47,454 nt of DNA from Anaerolineaceae bacterium (GTDB lineage Bacteria; Chloroflexota; Anaerolineae; Anaerolineales; Anaerolineaceae). Made by a program: the position numbers and the translations under genes. The notes under the pieces are model-generated. The model ran no database searches. It saw nothing but the letters and a program-made list of their open reading frames with translations, and was not told the origin of the DNA. Within the stretch, counting starts at the first letter, position 1; every line of letters begins with the position of its first letter. The DNA is taken from positions 1-47,454 of the forward strand of contig JAFPZX010000069.1 in NCBI GenBank assembly GCA_017417055.1. Direction: 5' to 3'. Positions 1 through 7,782 of the stretch are shown one piece after another.

Positions 1-188
1 CGCGTGAGCTTGCTCAGCGCGTGCCCCCCGACTGTAAACCTAAGGACGCGGGAAAAGTTTTGGCTGGCAAGGCAGCGCTGCTCGCCGCGTCCCTGCGAAG
101 CATTCCCTCCGGCAGGCTTTCCTATATAATTATGTGCACCAGCCTCTCTCTTTTACTCTCAATATCAATTTTGTAAGATACGGAAAGC
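1..188. other. No gene recognised at window start
   Basis: GC-rich stretch downstream of the MgtC-like gene. I see no convincing reading frame, RNA gene or terminator with a clear T-tract. It may hold the 3' end of that transcript and the edge of an intergenic repeat. Confidence 0.4.
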
Positions 189-917
189 TTATTTTCCCAG
201 TTCGCATCGGATTTCGCGGATCCCCTCGTTGGAGGCGAGAAAATCCGAAAAGTCATTCAATGAAATATTCTGATTCATCCGCAGTGTCAGGTCATAAGTT
301 CTGCTGCCATTGTCGTCGACGGCGACTTTGCTGGAAATGAGCTGCATGTTATTTTCTTCCATAAACTGATTCATCAGTTTGATAAAGGCTTCCGAGTCTT
401 TCACCTTACAATGCATTTGCCCAATGTTCACAGCGTCAGCGCTGAGCGTATGCTTGTGCATGATGACCTGCAGCAGGCCGATAACGATGGTGGTAAAAAT
501 ACCCATAATATAAAAACCGGAGCCGATAGCCAGCCCGATACCGGCTGTTGCCCAGATTCCGGCGGCTGTGGTAAGACCGCGGATGGATGTACCATTGCGG
601 AAGATGATCCCGGCGCCCAGGAATGACACACCGGAAACGACCTGTGCGGCAATACGGGCAGTATCCGCGCCGCGCGCACCGTTCAGGTTAGTTCCCGAAG
701 GATCTGTCAAGTCAACAAAGCCATACTTGGAAACAATCATCATCAATGCTGCCGCACAGCAGACGATAATGTGTGTTCGGATCCCTGCTTCTTTAAACCG
801 TAAACTGCGTTCGAATCCAATGACTGCGCCGCAAACGCAGGCAATCAAAATTCTCGCGAAAAACTCAAGATATTGAACAAGCGAGAACTGACTCATCATA
901 TAGTGTGCAAATGTCAT
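189..917 (-). CDS. MgtC/SapB family membrane protein
   Basis: A 242-residue protein. The N-terminal ~150 residues are hydrophobic with several membrane segments and carry the family's typical conserved stretch (GAVIGFERSLRFKEAGIRTH near residue 35, then GVSFLGAGIIF near 95). The C-terminal ~90 residues are soluble and resemble the ACT-like tail of many MgtC/SapB proteins. MgtC proteins support growth at low magnesium and affect membrane energetics, but their biochemical activity is unsettled, so no transport role is claimed. The start is supported by GGAGA about seven bases upstream of the ATG. It follows the diguanylate cyclase gene on the same strand, separated by ~435 bases with a repeat hairpin, so it probably has its own promoter. 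I looked for a magnesium riboswitch in the leader and could not recognise one. Confidence 0.9.
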   Translation of the reverse strand: MTFAHYMMSQFSLVQYLEFFARILIACVCGAVIGFERSLRFKEAGIRTHIIVCCAAALMMIVSKYGFVDLTDPSGTNLNGARGADTARIAAQVVSGVSFLGAGIIFRNGTSIRGLTTAAGIWATAGIGLAIGSGFYIMGIFTTIVIGLLQVIMHKHTLSADAVNIGQMHCKVKDSEAFIKLMNQFMEENNMQLISSKVAVDDNGSRTYDLTLRMNQNISLNDFSDFLASNEGIREIRCELGK

Positions 918-1240
918 AGTCGTTTCTCCTTTAGTGTATCAATAAAATTATAGTAACTCTTCAATGACAAATCAAAATGATCTGTTTTCGTTTACTCAGA
1001 ATTGAGTCTGCAGAACAGGTCACATTGTTGCATTCTGAATAGTTAGAAAGTATTTTTGATTCAAAAACAAACGAACAGCTTCAGATCCTCTGTTTCTTTC
1101 TCAGTGAATATCTGAACCTGCTCTTTATTTATTTCAATGTTATCATTATTTGATGAAAACATCACGAATTTTATCAAAATTCTTTATGATAAATTCTTAT
1201 AGCGATAAAAAAAATTATAATCCTTGATTGGGTTTCGGGG

Positions 1241-1350
1241 TTCAGGTTTCAGGTGTCAGGTGTCAGATGTCTGTGTTCAATCAGGAACTGCGGCTTAGAA
1301 CTATAGCCTGTAACCTGAAAAAACCTGAAACCTGATACCTGACACCTGAT
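1241..1350. repeat. Inverted pair of heptamer arrays, TTCAGGT type
   Basis: At 1241-1268 the heptamers TTCAGGT, TTCAGGT, GTCAGGT, GTCAGAT follow each other. At 1313-1350 the complementary units ACCTGAA, ACCTGAA, ACCTGAT, ACCTGAC, ACCTGAT appear. The arms can pair into a long imperfect hairpin with a loop of ~44 bases. The right arm ends 3 bases from the stop codon of the diguanylate cyclase gene, so the structure sits in that gene's 3' untranslated region. The rest of the 918-1352 spacer is AT-rich and shows no gene. Confidence 0.8.
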
Positions 1351-1352
1351 AT

Positions 1353-2714
1353 CTATCCACGAATATCCTCATAAAAAGCGAAGCAGTTCCGTCCATTGTT
1401 CTTGGCTGCGTACAGTGCCTTATCCGCATAGCGAATGATCGTTTCCGCATCGGGCCCTTCTGTCCCATGGACGATTCCCGCGCTGAGTGTCACTTTCGGC
1501 AGGTTCTGATCCGGAACAGCTAACTCCTCATTGATTTGCTTTACTTTTGAAGAGATCAGCTGTTTCTGTTCCTTATCCGTATGGACCATAAAAACAACGA
1601 ACTCATCTCCGCCGATCCTGCAGATATAATCATCCGAGCGGAAGTTATGACGGATACTGTCCGCGATTCTTTTCAAAACGCTGTCGCCCACATCATGTCC
1701 ATAAGTATCATTGATTTTCTTAAAATTATCGGTATCAAACAAGAGAACATAGGTCGTTTTCAAATCCAACGAGGAAAGGATCAGCTCATAACCTGAACGG
1801 TTGTAGGCCTTTGTCAGCTCATCGTGAGATGCTTTGTAATTCAGCCGTTCGATACTACTCTTGTAGACCTCATACATTTTGTTATAGGTCTTGGCAAGGT
1901 AGCGGAATTCTATGGCTCCGATTTCAGGTATTGGGCTGTCATCCTTGATGTTGTCTACTGCCTGCAAAACAGGATTGATACCGAGACGGGCGGTGAGCCA
2001 GATCATGACCATAATCGAAATTGTCTGCACGATGATAATAATGCGGACAAATTGAAGCTTGGAACTCATTTCGGAATTTAGGGATGACTGCGTCGTGTGT
2101 GTGACCGTTTCAAGGTGCTGCAGACTCTCCTGCATATCTTTCCGAATCAGATCTTTTTTTCCATAATAGATATTGTCCAAGACCATTCTTTGCGCACGTG
2201 TCATTTTGATTGGCGCAGAGAGATTCTTATCCTTATCTGACAGTTTGACTTGATCCAGCACTTCCGGATAATCCTGGATGTGCTGGGCATCCACAACAAG
2301 TTTCATGGCATAGTATTCACGGTCCATCAGCTCCAGGGACTCCTGCATTGCCATCTGCAATTTTTCGAGCGCTTCCTGATTATGAGGATTCGCTGACATT
2401 TTCGCAATGGCGTCCTCCCGGCGTTTTGTCTCAAAGGCTTCGGTAAAATAAGCATTGAGAAATTGCACATCACCGGTAGAAGTGAAACGCTGAGCCATTT
2501 CCGTCAGATAATCTGAGGCATCCATGAGCTCGTAAGCGGCTTTTTGCATTTCGATATATTCGTCAGTAGCCCGGGAAAGCCTGTTAAAGGTAGATGAGGA
2601 TCGGTAGGTAACGGTAATCAGCAGAACAGAAATAATTACAGCTATGATCAACAGGACTTTGTAAACGAATCTGAGGGAAATGCCATCAGATTTTAATTTA
2701 TTGTACATACTCAT
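1353..2714 (-). CDS. Membrane diguanylate cyclase (GGDEF)
   Basis: Makes cyclic di-GMP from two GTP. The start chosen is the internal ATG at 2714 with AGGAG six bases upstream, giving 453 residues; an upstream in-frame ATG at 2747 lacks such a site. Order: a transmembrane helix near residues 15-35, a helical extracytoplasmic sensor of ~200 residues rich in Met, Glu and Gln, a second helix near 230-250, a HAMP-like linker, then a GGDEF domain ending at the C-terminus. The active-site motif IGGDEF is intact and RSDD sits five residues before GGDEF, the standard inhibitory site for product feedback. The sensor matches no named domain I can identify. The stop abuts a heptamer repeat array. Confidence 0.93.
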   Translation of the reverse strand: MSMYNKLKSDGISLRFVYKVLLIIAVIISVLLITVTYRSSSTFNRLSRATDEYIEMQKAAYELMDASDYLTEMAQRFTSTGDVQFLNAYFTEAFETKRREDAIAKMSANPHNQEALEKLQMAMQESLELMDREYYAMKLVVDAQHIQDYPEVLDQVKLSDKDKNLSAPIKMTRAQRMVLDNIYYGKKDLIRKDMQESLQHLETVTHTTQSSLNSEMSSKLQFVRIIIIVQTISIMVMIWLTARLGINPVLQAVDNIKDDSPIPEIGAIEFRYLAKTYNKMYEVYKSSIERLNYKASHDELTKAYNRSGYELILSSLDLKTTYVLLFDTDNFKKINDTYGHDVGDSVLKRIADSIRHNFRSDDYICRIGGDEFVVFMVHTDKEQKQLISSKVKQINEELAVPDQNLPKVTLSAGIVHGTEGPDAETIIRYADKALYAAKNNGRNCFAFYEDIRG

Positions 2715-3054
2715 AAACGCTCCTGATTCAGCCTGAATCAAAAACAATCATATTCCTAAAAAAAATCGGACAATTTTATCCTTATTATTATTGTATTCGC
2801 ATAATTTTAAAATGCAAGTGTTTTCGGCTTATTTTCATAATGTGTGCTGCCACCGGGAACTGTCCCTTTATGGGACTGTTCTCACTTGTAATAACTGAAA
2901 TGAAATAAATGGACCTCCGGATGCTCCGCAAATCATACCGAAACCAACACTCAATTTTGATAACAAATGCCCCAAATTGCTTCTTTATTCCCAACCATAT
3001 CGATTAAAATAGTTACGATAAACGATTTGCCGCCGACACAAGGAGTGTATAAAG
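2715..3054. other. Divergent promoter region with small GGGAC hairpin
   Basis: AT-rich spacer of 340 bases between two divergently transcribed c-di-GMP genes. It holds a GGGAAC/GTCCC and GGGACTGTTC short palindromic repeat at 2855-2883, related to the GGGAC palindromes at 42748-42873. No gene is credible here. Both promoters should lie within it but I cannot assign boxes with confidence. Confidence 0.5.
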
Positions 3055-4986
3055 ATGATACAGATTACCAGACATAGTGAAACCAGAGAAGACATTCCCA
3101 CGATTCTTCATGAGTTTCGATCCTATCCGGTGTCAAAATCTTTGCTGTTCCTCTTTATGGAATTCCTTCCGGAAGACGAAGCGGCAGCAGTCATCCGCTT
3201 CATCCAATCAGAAATTCCCGGGCTTCCGGTCGTTGGTTCCACCAGTTTCGGCGGAGTCGGATACAGTGCTGATAAGGTTTATCCACAGCGCTTTATTTTC
3301 TCCTTTCTGTCATTTGAGGAAGCCGGTGCCAAAATTGTCTATACTGACCTGGACCGCTCCACAGAATGGCAGGCCGCGATGGAGACAAACCTTACCTTTG
3401 CCGACCTTCCGAACCTGAAGGGCATTTTTCTGCTGACAGCAGGTCTCGAGACCAGAGTCCAGGTTTACATGGATAAGGTTCATAATTCTTTTTCCTCGAT
3501 TCCGCTTTTCGGCATGTCTGCCTCTTCCGGCTCGATTGTCCCATTTGATTATCCCTCTTTTATCTTCAGCGGAGATCATATCTCCGATCATGCCATAGCG
3601 GCTGTTGCATTTTACGGCAAAGACTTACATATTGAGGCAAATGACGAATTCGGCTGGACGCCTTTGGGCCGAAAAATGACGGTCACGAAAGTTGGACCGG
3701 AAATCATCGTTCATGAGATCGACAACCAGCCCGCGGTCAATATCTACAAACGCTACCTGGGCCTGAATCCGAACCAGATCACGGTGGAAAACACCTGTGA
3801 ATTCCCGGTCTTCAAAGTTTCTGGCGAACACCGCATGGCTAGGATCAGCAATGAAGCCTGTGAAAATGGCGCGATCCGTTTTGGCGCTCCTCTGGCTGTG
3901 GGTGACGAGATCCGTTTTTCCTATGGCAACCCGCCGGACATCCTGAGAGAAACGGAACAAAACGTCAGAAAGCTTTCCGCCTTTGCTCCGCAAGCGATGT
4001 TTGTGATCGGCTGTCTGAACCGAATCCTTTTTCTGAACGAGGACGGAGAAAAGGAACTTTCCTGGTTTCCACAGGTGTTCCCGGATGCGCTGGTGCTTCA
4101 TGGCAATTCGGAATTTTTTATGGACCACTCCGGCGGCGGTGAGCTAAACAGCGCTCTGGTTTTTGCCGTGCTGCGGGAAGGTGAGTCCGCTCATAAAGAT
4201 GCGGTGAATTCTCTTCCTCATACCCAGAGCCATAATGAGGAAATGATTTCTTTTGCCAGACGGCTGCTGACCTTTTTGGACGTGACCACACACGAGCTGG
4301 AGAACCTGCGGGAGAATCTTTCGGAAGAGGTTGACCGCAAGACGGAAGAGATCATCCGGCAGCAGAATGAGCTGAATCAGGCACATTTGCGCATTGTGAT
4401 GACCCTTTCCAACGCGATCGATGCGAAGGATGCATATACCAACGGACATTCGCTTCGTGTGGCAAAATATGCCGCGGAAATCGCGAAACGCTTCGGTTAC
4501 GATCAGCATCGTCAGGATGAAGTCTATATGATCGGACTGCTGCATGATGTCGGCAAGATTGGTGTTCCGGACGCGATTATCAACAAACCGGGCCGGTTGA
4601 CAGACGAGGAATTCGCCGAGATTCGGAAGCATCCCGCCATTGGAGCGGAGATCCTCAGCGCCATCACGGAGTTCCCGCAAATTGCCTATGGCGCACACTG
4701 GCATCATGAACGTTGGGATGGCCGGGGATACCCGGATGGGTTGAAGGGGGAAGCCATCCCGGAAATCGCTCAGATCATCAGTGTGGCGGATGCCTATGAC
4801 GCCATGACATCTACGCGTTCCTATCGGACGGTTATGAGCCGGGAAAAGGTCCGCAGTGAGATCGAAAAGGGACGCGGCACACAGTTTTCACCCCGCTTTG
4901 CCGACATCATGCTGGAAATGATCGATGAAGATCCTGACTACACTATGCGCGGAAACACGTTAAAGAGTGAGAAGAGTGAAGTGTGA
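3055..4986 (+). CDS. FIST sensor fused to HD-GYP c-di-GMP phosphodiesterase
   Basis: A 643-residue protein. Residues ~20-220 match the FIST N domain (GSTSFGGVGY near 62 is typical) and ~225-375 the FIST C domain, a predicted small-molecule sensor module. A short coiled-coil linker (about 400-445) leads into an HD-GYP domain (450-625) with HDVGK near 497, the HHE triad and the signature DGRGYP, so the metal centre looks complete. HD-GYP enzymes break c-di-GMP down to pGpG or GMP. No transmembrane segment is seen, so it should be cytoplasmic. AAGGAG about nine bases before the ATG supports the start. The last ~8 residues (KSEKSEV region) are encoded by a heptamer repeat array that runs through the stop codon, so the C-terminal tail is repeat-derived. 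Confidence 0.93.
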   Translation: MIQITRHSETREDIPTILHEFRSYPVSKSLLFLFMEFLPEDEAAAVIRFIQSEIPGLPVVGSTSFGGVGYSADKVYPQRFIFSFLSFEEAGAKIVYTDLDRSTEWQAAMETNLTFADLPNLKGIFLLTAGLETRVQVYMDKVHNSFSSIPLFGMSASSGSIVPFDYPSFIFSGDHISDHAIAAVAFYGKDLHIEANDEFGWTPLGRKMTVTKVGPEIIVHEIDNQPAVNIYKRYLGLNPNQITVENTCEFPVFKVSGEHRMARISNEACENGAIRFGAPLAVGDEIRFSYGNPPDILRETEQNVRKLSAFAPQAMFVIGCLNRILFLNEDGEKELSWFPQVFPDALVLHGNSEFFMDHSGGGELNSALVFAVLREGESAHKDAVNSLPHTQSHNEEMISFARRLLTFLDVTTHELENLRENLSEEVDRKTEEIIRQQNELNQAHLRIVMTLSNAIDAKDAYTNGHSLRVAKYAAEIAKRFGYDQHRQDEVYMIGLLHDVGKIGVPDAIINKPGRLTDEEFAEIRKHPAIGAEILSAITEFPQIAYGAHWHHERWDGRGYPDGLKGEAIPEIAQIISVADAYDAMTSTRSYRTVMSREKVRSEIEKGRGTQFSPRFADIMLEMIDEDPDYTMRGNTLKSEKSEV

Positions 4987-5022
4987 AGAGTGAAGTGTGA
5001 AGTGTGCAGGTAAAATCTCGAA

Positions 5023-5085
5023 GCACATGCGGGACTGATACCATGTGCCGCATAAGCCGACACAGGTGTGTCTGTCCCCATGTGC
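5023..5085. repeat. Small TIR element, GCACATG family, copy A
   Basis: A 63-base unit that starts with GCACATGCGGGACTGA and ends with CTGTCCCCATGTGC, i.e. terminal inverted repeats. Its body is similar to the copy at 9358-9420 (same order: GGGACTGA, CCGA/CCAA, GTGTCTGTC). It looks like a tiny non-coding miniature element or a REP-like unit. Confidence 0.6.
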
Positions 5086-5272
5086 GCCATCGAGCAGAGG
5101 CACATATGCGTAACTGCTACCGAATGTCCCGAAGCACACGAAGTCTGCCCTGATGCGTATCCTCATGACATTGAAGCCATCCACCGTGACAGAAAAAAAG
5201 AAAATCACCCGGGATTACACGGACAGGAAGCAATGGCGCAAGTAATTCCAAAAGTGAAGCCACACACAACTG

Positions 5273-5324
5273 TGCAGTCTTTTTGTGCCGGCTTCGCGGC
5301 AACAAAAAGGCAGACCACGTGTGC
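5273..5324. repeat. Hairpin repeat with GGCTTCGC loop, copy 1
   Basis: TGCAGTC opens and GGCAGACCACGTGTGC closes this unit. Between them TTTTTGTGCCG and CGGCAACAAAAA can pair around the GCTTCG loop. A second, diverged copy at 17547-17598 keeps the flanks and the GGCTTCGC centre but has a different stem, which suggests selection on pairing rather than sequence. Confidence 0.55.
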
Positions 5325-5464
5325 TGTATCCCTACAAAAAACCTATTTTCTACCCTTAAGGCAACGCTGATAAATCCCGATGAAGGCATGAGGACAGTTC
5401 TGAGCTTCGCGCAATACCGCCCCCGTTCCCAATAATTAACTTCACTCTTCACATTTTAAAAGCT

Positions 5465-5496
5465 GGCAGCCGAAATCGTCATCGATCCCGGCTGCC
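5465..5496 (-). terminator. Intrinsic terminator-like hairpin, duplicate of 41577-41610
   Basis: GGCAGCCG pairs with CGGCTGCC. Read on the minus strand it is followed by AGCTTTTAAAA, a short U-tract. It lies ~40 bases after the stop of the minus-strand gene at 5538. An almost identical hairpin including the flanking TTTTAAAAGC is found after the minus-strand gene at 41632, so this is a repeated, mobile-looking terminator unit. Confidence 0.65.
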
Positions 5497-5537
5497 TAAT
5501 CGCTAAAATCTATTCTCTATATCCAATTTCTGATAAA

Positions 5538-6092
5538 TTATGTGCCATCCTCTTCCCCAACATCATACTCCGCAAGAATCCGGTAAAACTGTTCCGCCAG
5601 CTCCGGTTTTTCCCTGAGAAAATCATCATCGCAGAGCAGCGAACCTATTTCGGAAATTGTCAGGGAGATGGAACCATCCTCCGCACCGGCACTTCGCTGA
5701 TACACACAGCCCATGATCTCCCGCCAGGACGGTGCCTCTGTGATGAGGTTGCAATCATCGTCATCTTCGATTGACGCGGGTTCGGGATTCACGTTATTTT
5801 CTGTGGCCGGATTGAACGCAGAACCTGCTTCAACTTCAGAGGAAACTTTCGTCTCGTCCTTCTGATTTTCAGAAACAGCAAGTGAAACCTCTTCCTGACT
5901 TGTCTGCTGATCAGCGATCACCGGCTGTTTCGGAGTCGGAAAAGTCTTTGGCTGATCTGCAACTGGGTTTTCCGGATTCAGGACCACAGGGGCAAGCGGA
6001 GAAAAAGACGCCGGTTGATGAAATGACGCGGGTTCGCTATATTGTTTGTGGATTTCGCGTGTCCAGCTTTTTACTGAAAACATGGTGCACAC
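5538..6092 (-). CDS. Acidic low-complexity hypothetical protein
   Basis: About 184 residues with no recognised domain. The first ~110 are rich in Pro, Glu, Asn, Ser and Val and look disordered. The last ~70 are more ordered (SWREIMGCVYQR near 127, then a helical DDDFLREKPELAEQFYRIL stretch) and end acidic. The start is uncertain: the longest frame begins with GTG at 6092, an ATG follows at 6083, and neither has a good ribosome site. The upstream sequence is repeat material, so the 5' end may have been lost. The architecture (disordered acidic region and a short folded tail) recalls the partial gene at 46743, though the tails are not obviously similar. It is followed by a terminator-like hairpin. 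Confidence 0.6.
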   Translation of the reverse strand: MCTMFSVKSWTREIHKQYSEPASFHQPASFSPLAPVVLNPENPVADQPKTFPTPKQPVIADQQTSQEEVSLAVSENQKDETKVSSEVEAGSAFNPATENNVNPEPASIEDDDDCNLITEAPSWREIMGCVYQRSAGAEDGSISLTISEIGSLLCDDDFLREKPELAEQFYRILAEYDVGEEDGT

Positions 6093-6180
6093 AGAGACCG
6101 GGCCGGATGTGCCTCAACAGCGTCAGGAACACGCGGGCTCATGGAATCAGCAGCGGTGCTAAAGACAAGAAGCTCTGTTG

Positions 6181-6326
6181 GCACAATGGAACCGGCCTCG
6201 TGTGCGCCGCCCTTTTTTCCAAAGCTCCGCACAAGAGGCCCCTGCTCTGTAAGGTACAGACTTAGTTTGGATTAATATACAGAACAGGAGCTTCGTCCCA
6301 TGTCAGCTCAGCTGGCCCCATTGTGC
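6181..6326. repeat. TIR element, GCACATG family, copy C (compound)
   Basis: Outer ends GCACAATGG (6181) and CCATTGTGC (to 6326) are a perfect 9-base inverted repeat. Inside, from 6229, lies a sequence homologous to the element at 32888-32982: both contain CTGCTC(T/A)GTAAGGTACA and then CAGAACAG before the GTCCC(C)ATGT end. It therefore looks like one copy nested in, or recombined with, another. The whole 6093-6526 stretch has no credible gene. Confidence 0.6.
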
Positions 6327-6526
6327 TTCGCAACAAATATCAGGCTTCTTCCCCATCTTGATTCTTATTGCTTCGCAGGAAGAGCACCGTTTCAGCAAAA
6401 ATATGGAAACTCCTAAAACCGCAAGAAAAAACGCTCTTCCTGTAAAACAAAAGATACAACCTGCAGTTTTGCAGGTCATATCATTTGTTCTAACCACATC
6501 TGAAAAATTCTTCGTCAGGCAGAAAA

Positions 6527-6914
6527 TTATTTTTCCCAGACAGCATCAATCAGGTTATAGTAAATATAGTCGCCCTCACTATAAAAATTAAACTGACCGA
6601 CGATTGTGACTTCATCACCGGGTCTTGGGTAATCCTCAGGATATTTATAATCATCATTCAGCACAAACTCCAATAGTAATCTTCAGCATGTCCTCTACCG
6701 TTGGCTGGTAGGAGTGAAGGTCCACGCCATCATCCAAAAGCAGTGTCAGCTCCGCATCAGCAGGGTTCTCACCCAGAATGGTGCGTACCCAATCATATTC
6801 GGGGAAAATTGTCGCAACGATCTGCAGCTTGTCGGACGCTTCCGCCACCGCAGCCGCAGAAAAAACACACAGAATAAACAAAATAGAAATACAAATAGTT
6901 TTATACAATTTCAT
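6527..6914 (-). pseudogene. Scar of a metal ABC substrate-binding protein (ZnuA/TroA-like) gene
   Basis: From the ATG at 6914 (AGAGGTG upstream) the frame gives a signal peptide ending AAAVAEA, then KLQIVATIFPEYDWVRTIL and DDGVDLHSYQPTVEDMLKI, the N-terminal ~80 residues of zinc/manganese-binding lipoproteins of the TroA family. It stops at 6654. In another frame from about 6676 to the TAA at 6527 is a clean C-terminal piece (LLLEFVLNDDYKYPEDYPRP, then VTIVGQFNFYSEGDYIYYNL) that is not the C-terminus of TroA proteins and probably comes from a neighbouring gene of the same cluster. The junction is abrupt, so an internal deletion seems to have joined the start of one gene to the end of another. 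No lipobox cysteine is present in the signal peptide. Confidence 0.75.
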
Positions 6915-7118
6915 ATCACCTCTTTTCATATATAAAAACACAGCCGGATAACAACGATTCACGCGTCCAACAATATTACTATCCCACACGTACTCCGTAA
7001 ACAGTAACGAAGGATAAGCATATGAAAAGAGGAAATCAATTATTCAATTGTATTTTAAGGGATACAGGTGTTATAAACGGAAGCAGGAGAGATGTTTTCT
7101 CATCGAAGGAAAAGATTT

Positions 7119-7608
7119 ATGGGCAAAGCTGATGCTGTAACAAAAGAATATGTTTCCCGCAGCGATATCTTCGCTGATATTTTCAACCAGTTTTTATATG
7201 GAGGGAAACAGGTGATTAAGCCGGAACATCTGAAGGAACGGGACATCACGGAAATCGCTCTCCCCTTCGGGAACGAAACCGATGAGCCTGTTCAAAAATA
7301 TCGCGATGTTCTGAAAGCATTGCGTATCATGTAAGATGGTCAACAATGATGAGAGCTTCAAAACAGTCAGTTGGGATACAGCGAATTTGATCAACATGGT
7401 AACAAAATCAGGCTTCAAAATGAATGAGAACGAGGAGGTAGCCGATATGTGTAAGGCTATAATGGATATCAGGGAAGAAGGTCGTGAAGAGGAAAGAATT
7501 TCCTCAATTCGGAATCTGATGGAATCGCTCGCACTAACAGCAAAGCAGGCCATGGATATATTGAAATTTACACCTGCTGAACAACAGCGATATCTCAAAA
7601 TGCTGTAA
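7119..7608 (+). pseudogene. Rpn-family nuclease/transposase-like gene with internal deletion
   Basis: The ATG at 7119 (AAGGA upstream) opens MGKADAVTKEYVSRSDIFAD, the typical N-terminus of Rpn (recombination-promoting nuclease, PD-(D/E)XK) proteins. The frame ends at 7334, only ~70 residues in. After two bases a second frame (7336-7608) gives the C-terminal part: EEVADMCKAIMDIREEGREE followed by the usual helical tail ending FTPAEQQRYLKML. Intact family members are ~300 residues; the catalytic core in the middle is missing. The parts lie head to tail, so a deletion of roughly 400 bases is the likely cause. A strong hairpin terminator follows. Confidence 0.75.
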
Positions 7609-7629
7609 TCGAAATCATCAATAAATCAC

Positions 7630-7669
7630 AATTGAAAAAGTTCTCCCCATGAGGAGAACTTTTTCAATT
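7630..7669. terminator. Bidirectional hairpin terminator
   Basis: A perfect 17-bp inverted repeat (7630-7646 with 7653-7669) with loop CCATGA. The outer stem is A/T-rich (AATTGAAAAA), so either strand yields a GC-containing hairpin running into a U-rich arm. It sits between the convergent Rpn remnant and the lplD gene and can end both transcripts. Confidence 0.85.
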
Positions 7670-7782
7670 AGCACATTTTGTCAATTTTACACAAACGTAC
7701 ACGCTCATCCCACGCACAAGAATCTGACTGATAGCATGATATAAAAATCGTGACAGTCCATGAGCTGCGTCAAGAACAAGCG

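Larger units (their letters stand above)
4964..5452. repeat. Heptamer array GAAGTGT/GAAGAGT with inverted partner
   Basis: Six consecutive 7-base units (AGAGTGA, GAAGAGT, GAAGTGT, GAAGAGT, GAAGTGT, GAAGTGT) occupy 4964-5005 and include the TGA stop of the FIST/HD-GYP gene at 4984-4986. The inverted partner ACTTCAC, TCTTCAC lies at 5439-5452 and is a perfect 14-base complement of 4983-4996. The ~430 bases between them hold two other repeat elements and no credible gene. Confidence 0.8.

Noticed and set aside
918-1352. Magnesium riboswitch in the MgtC-like leader
   Set aside because: I could not find the conserved core elements; the structure visible is the heptamer hairpin next to the upstream gene.
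5068-5370. 100-codon open frame in the spacer after the HD-GYP gene
   Set aside because: It runs through two repeat elements and has no coding character.
6303-6497. Small Cys-rich open frame of 64 codons
   Set aside because: It lies partly in a repeat element, has no ribosome site and no recognisable features beyond one hydrophobic run.
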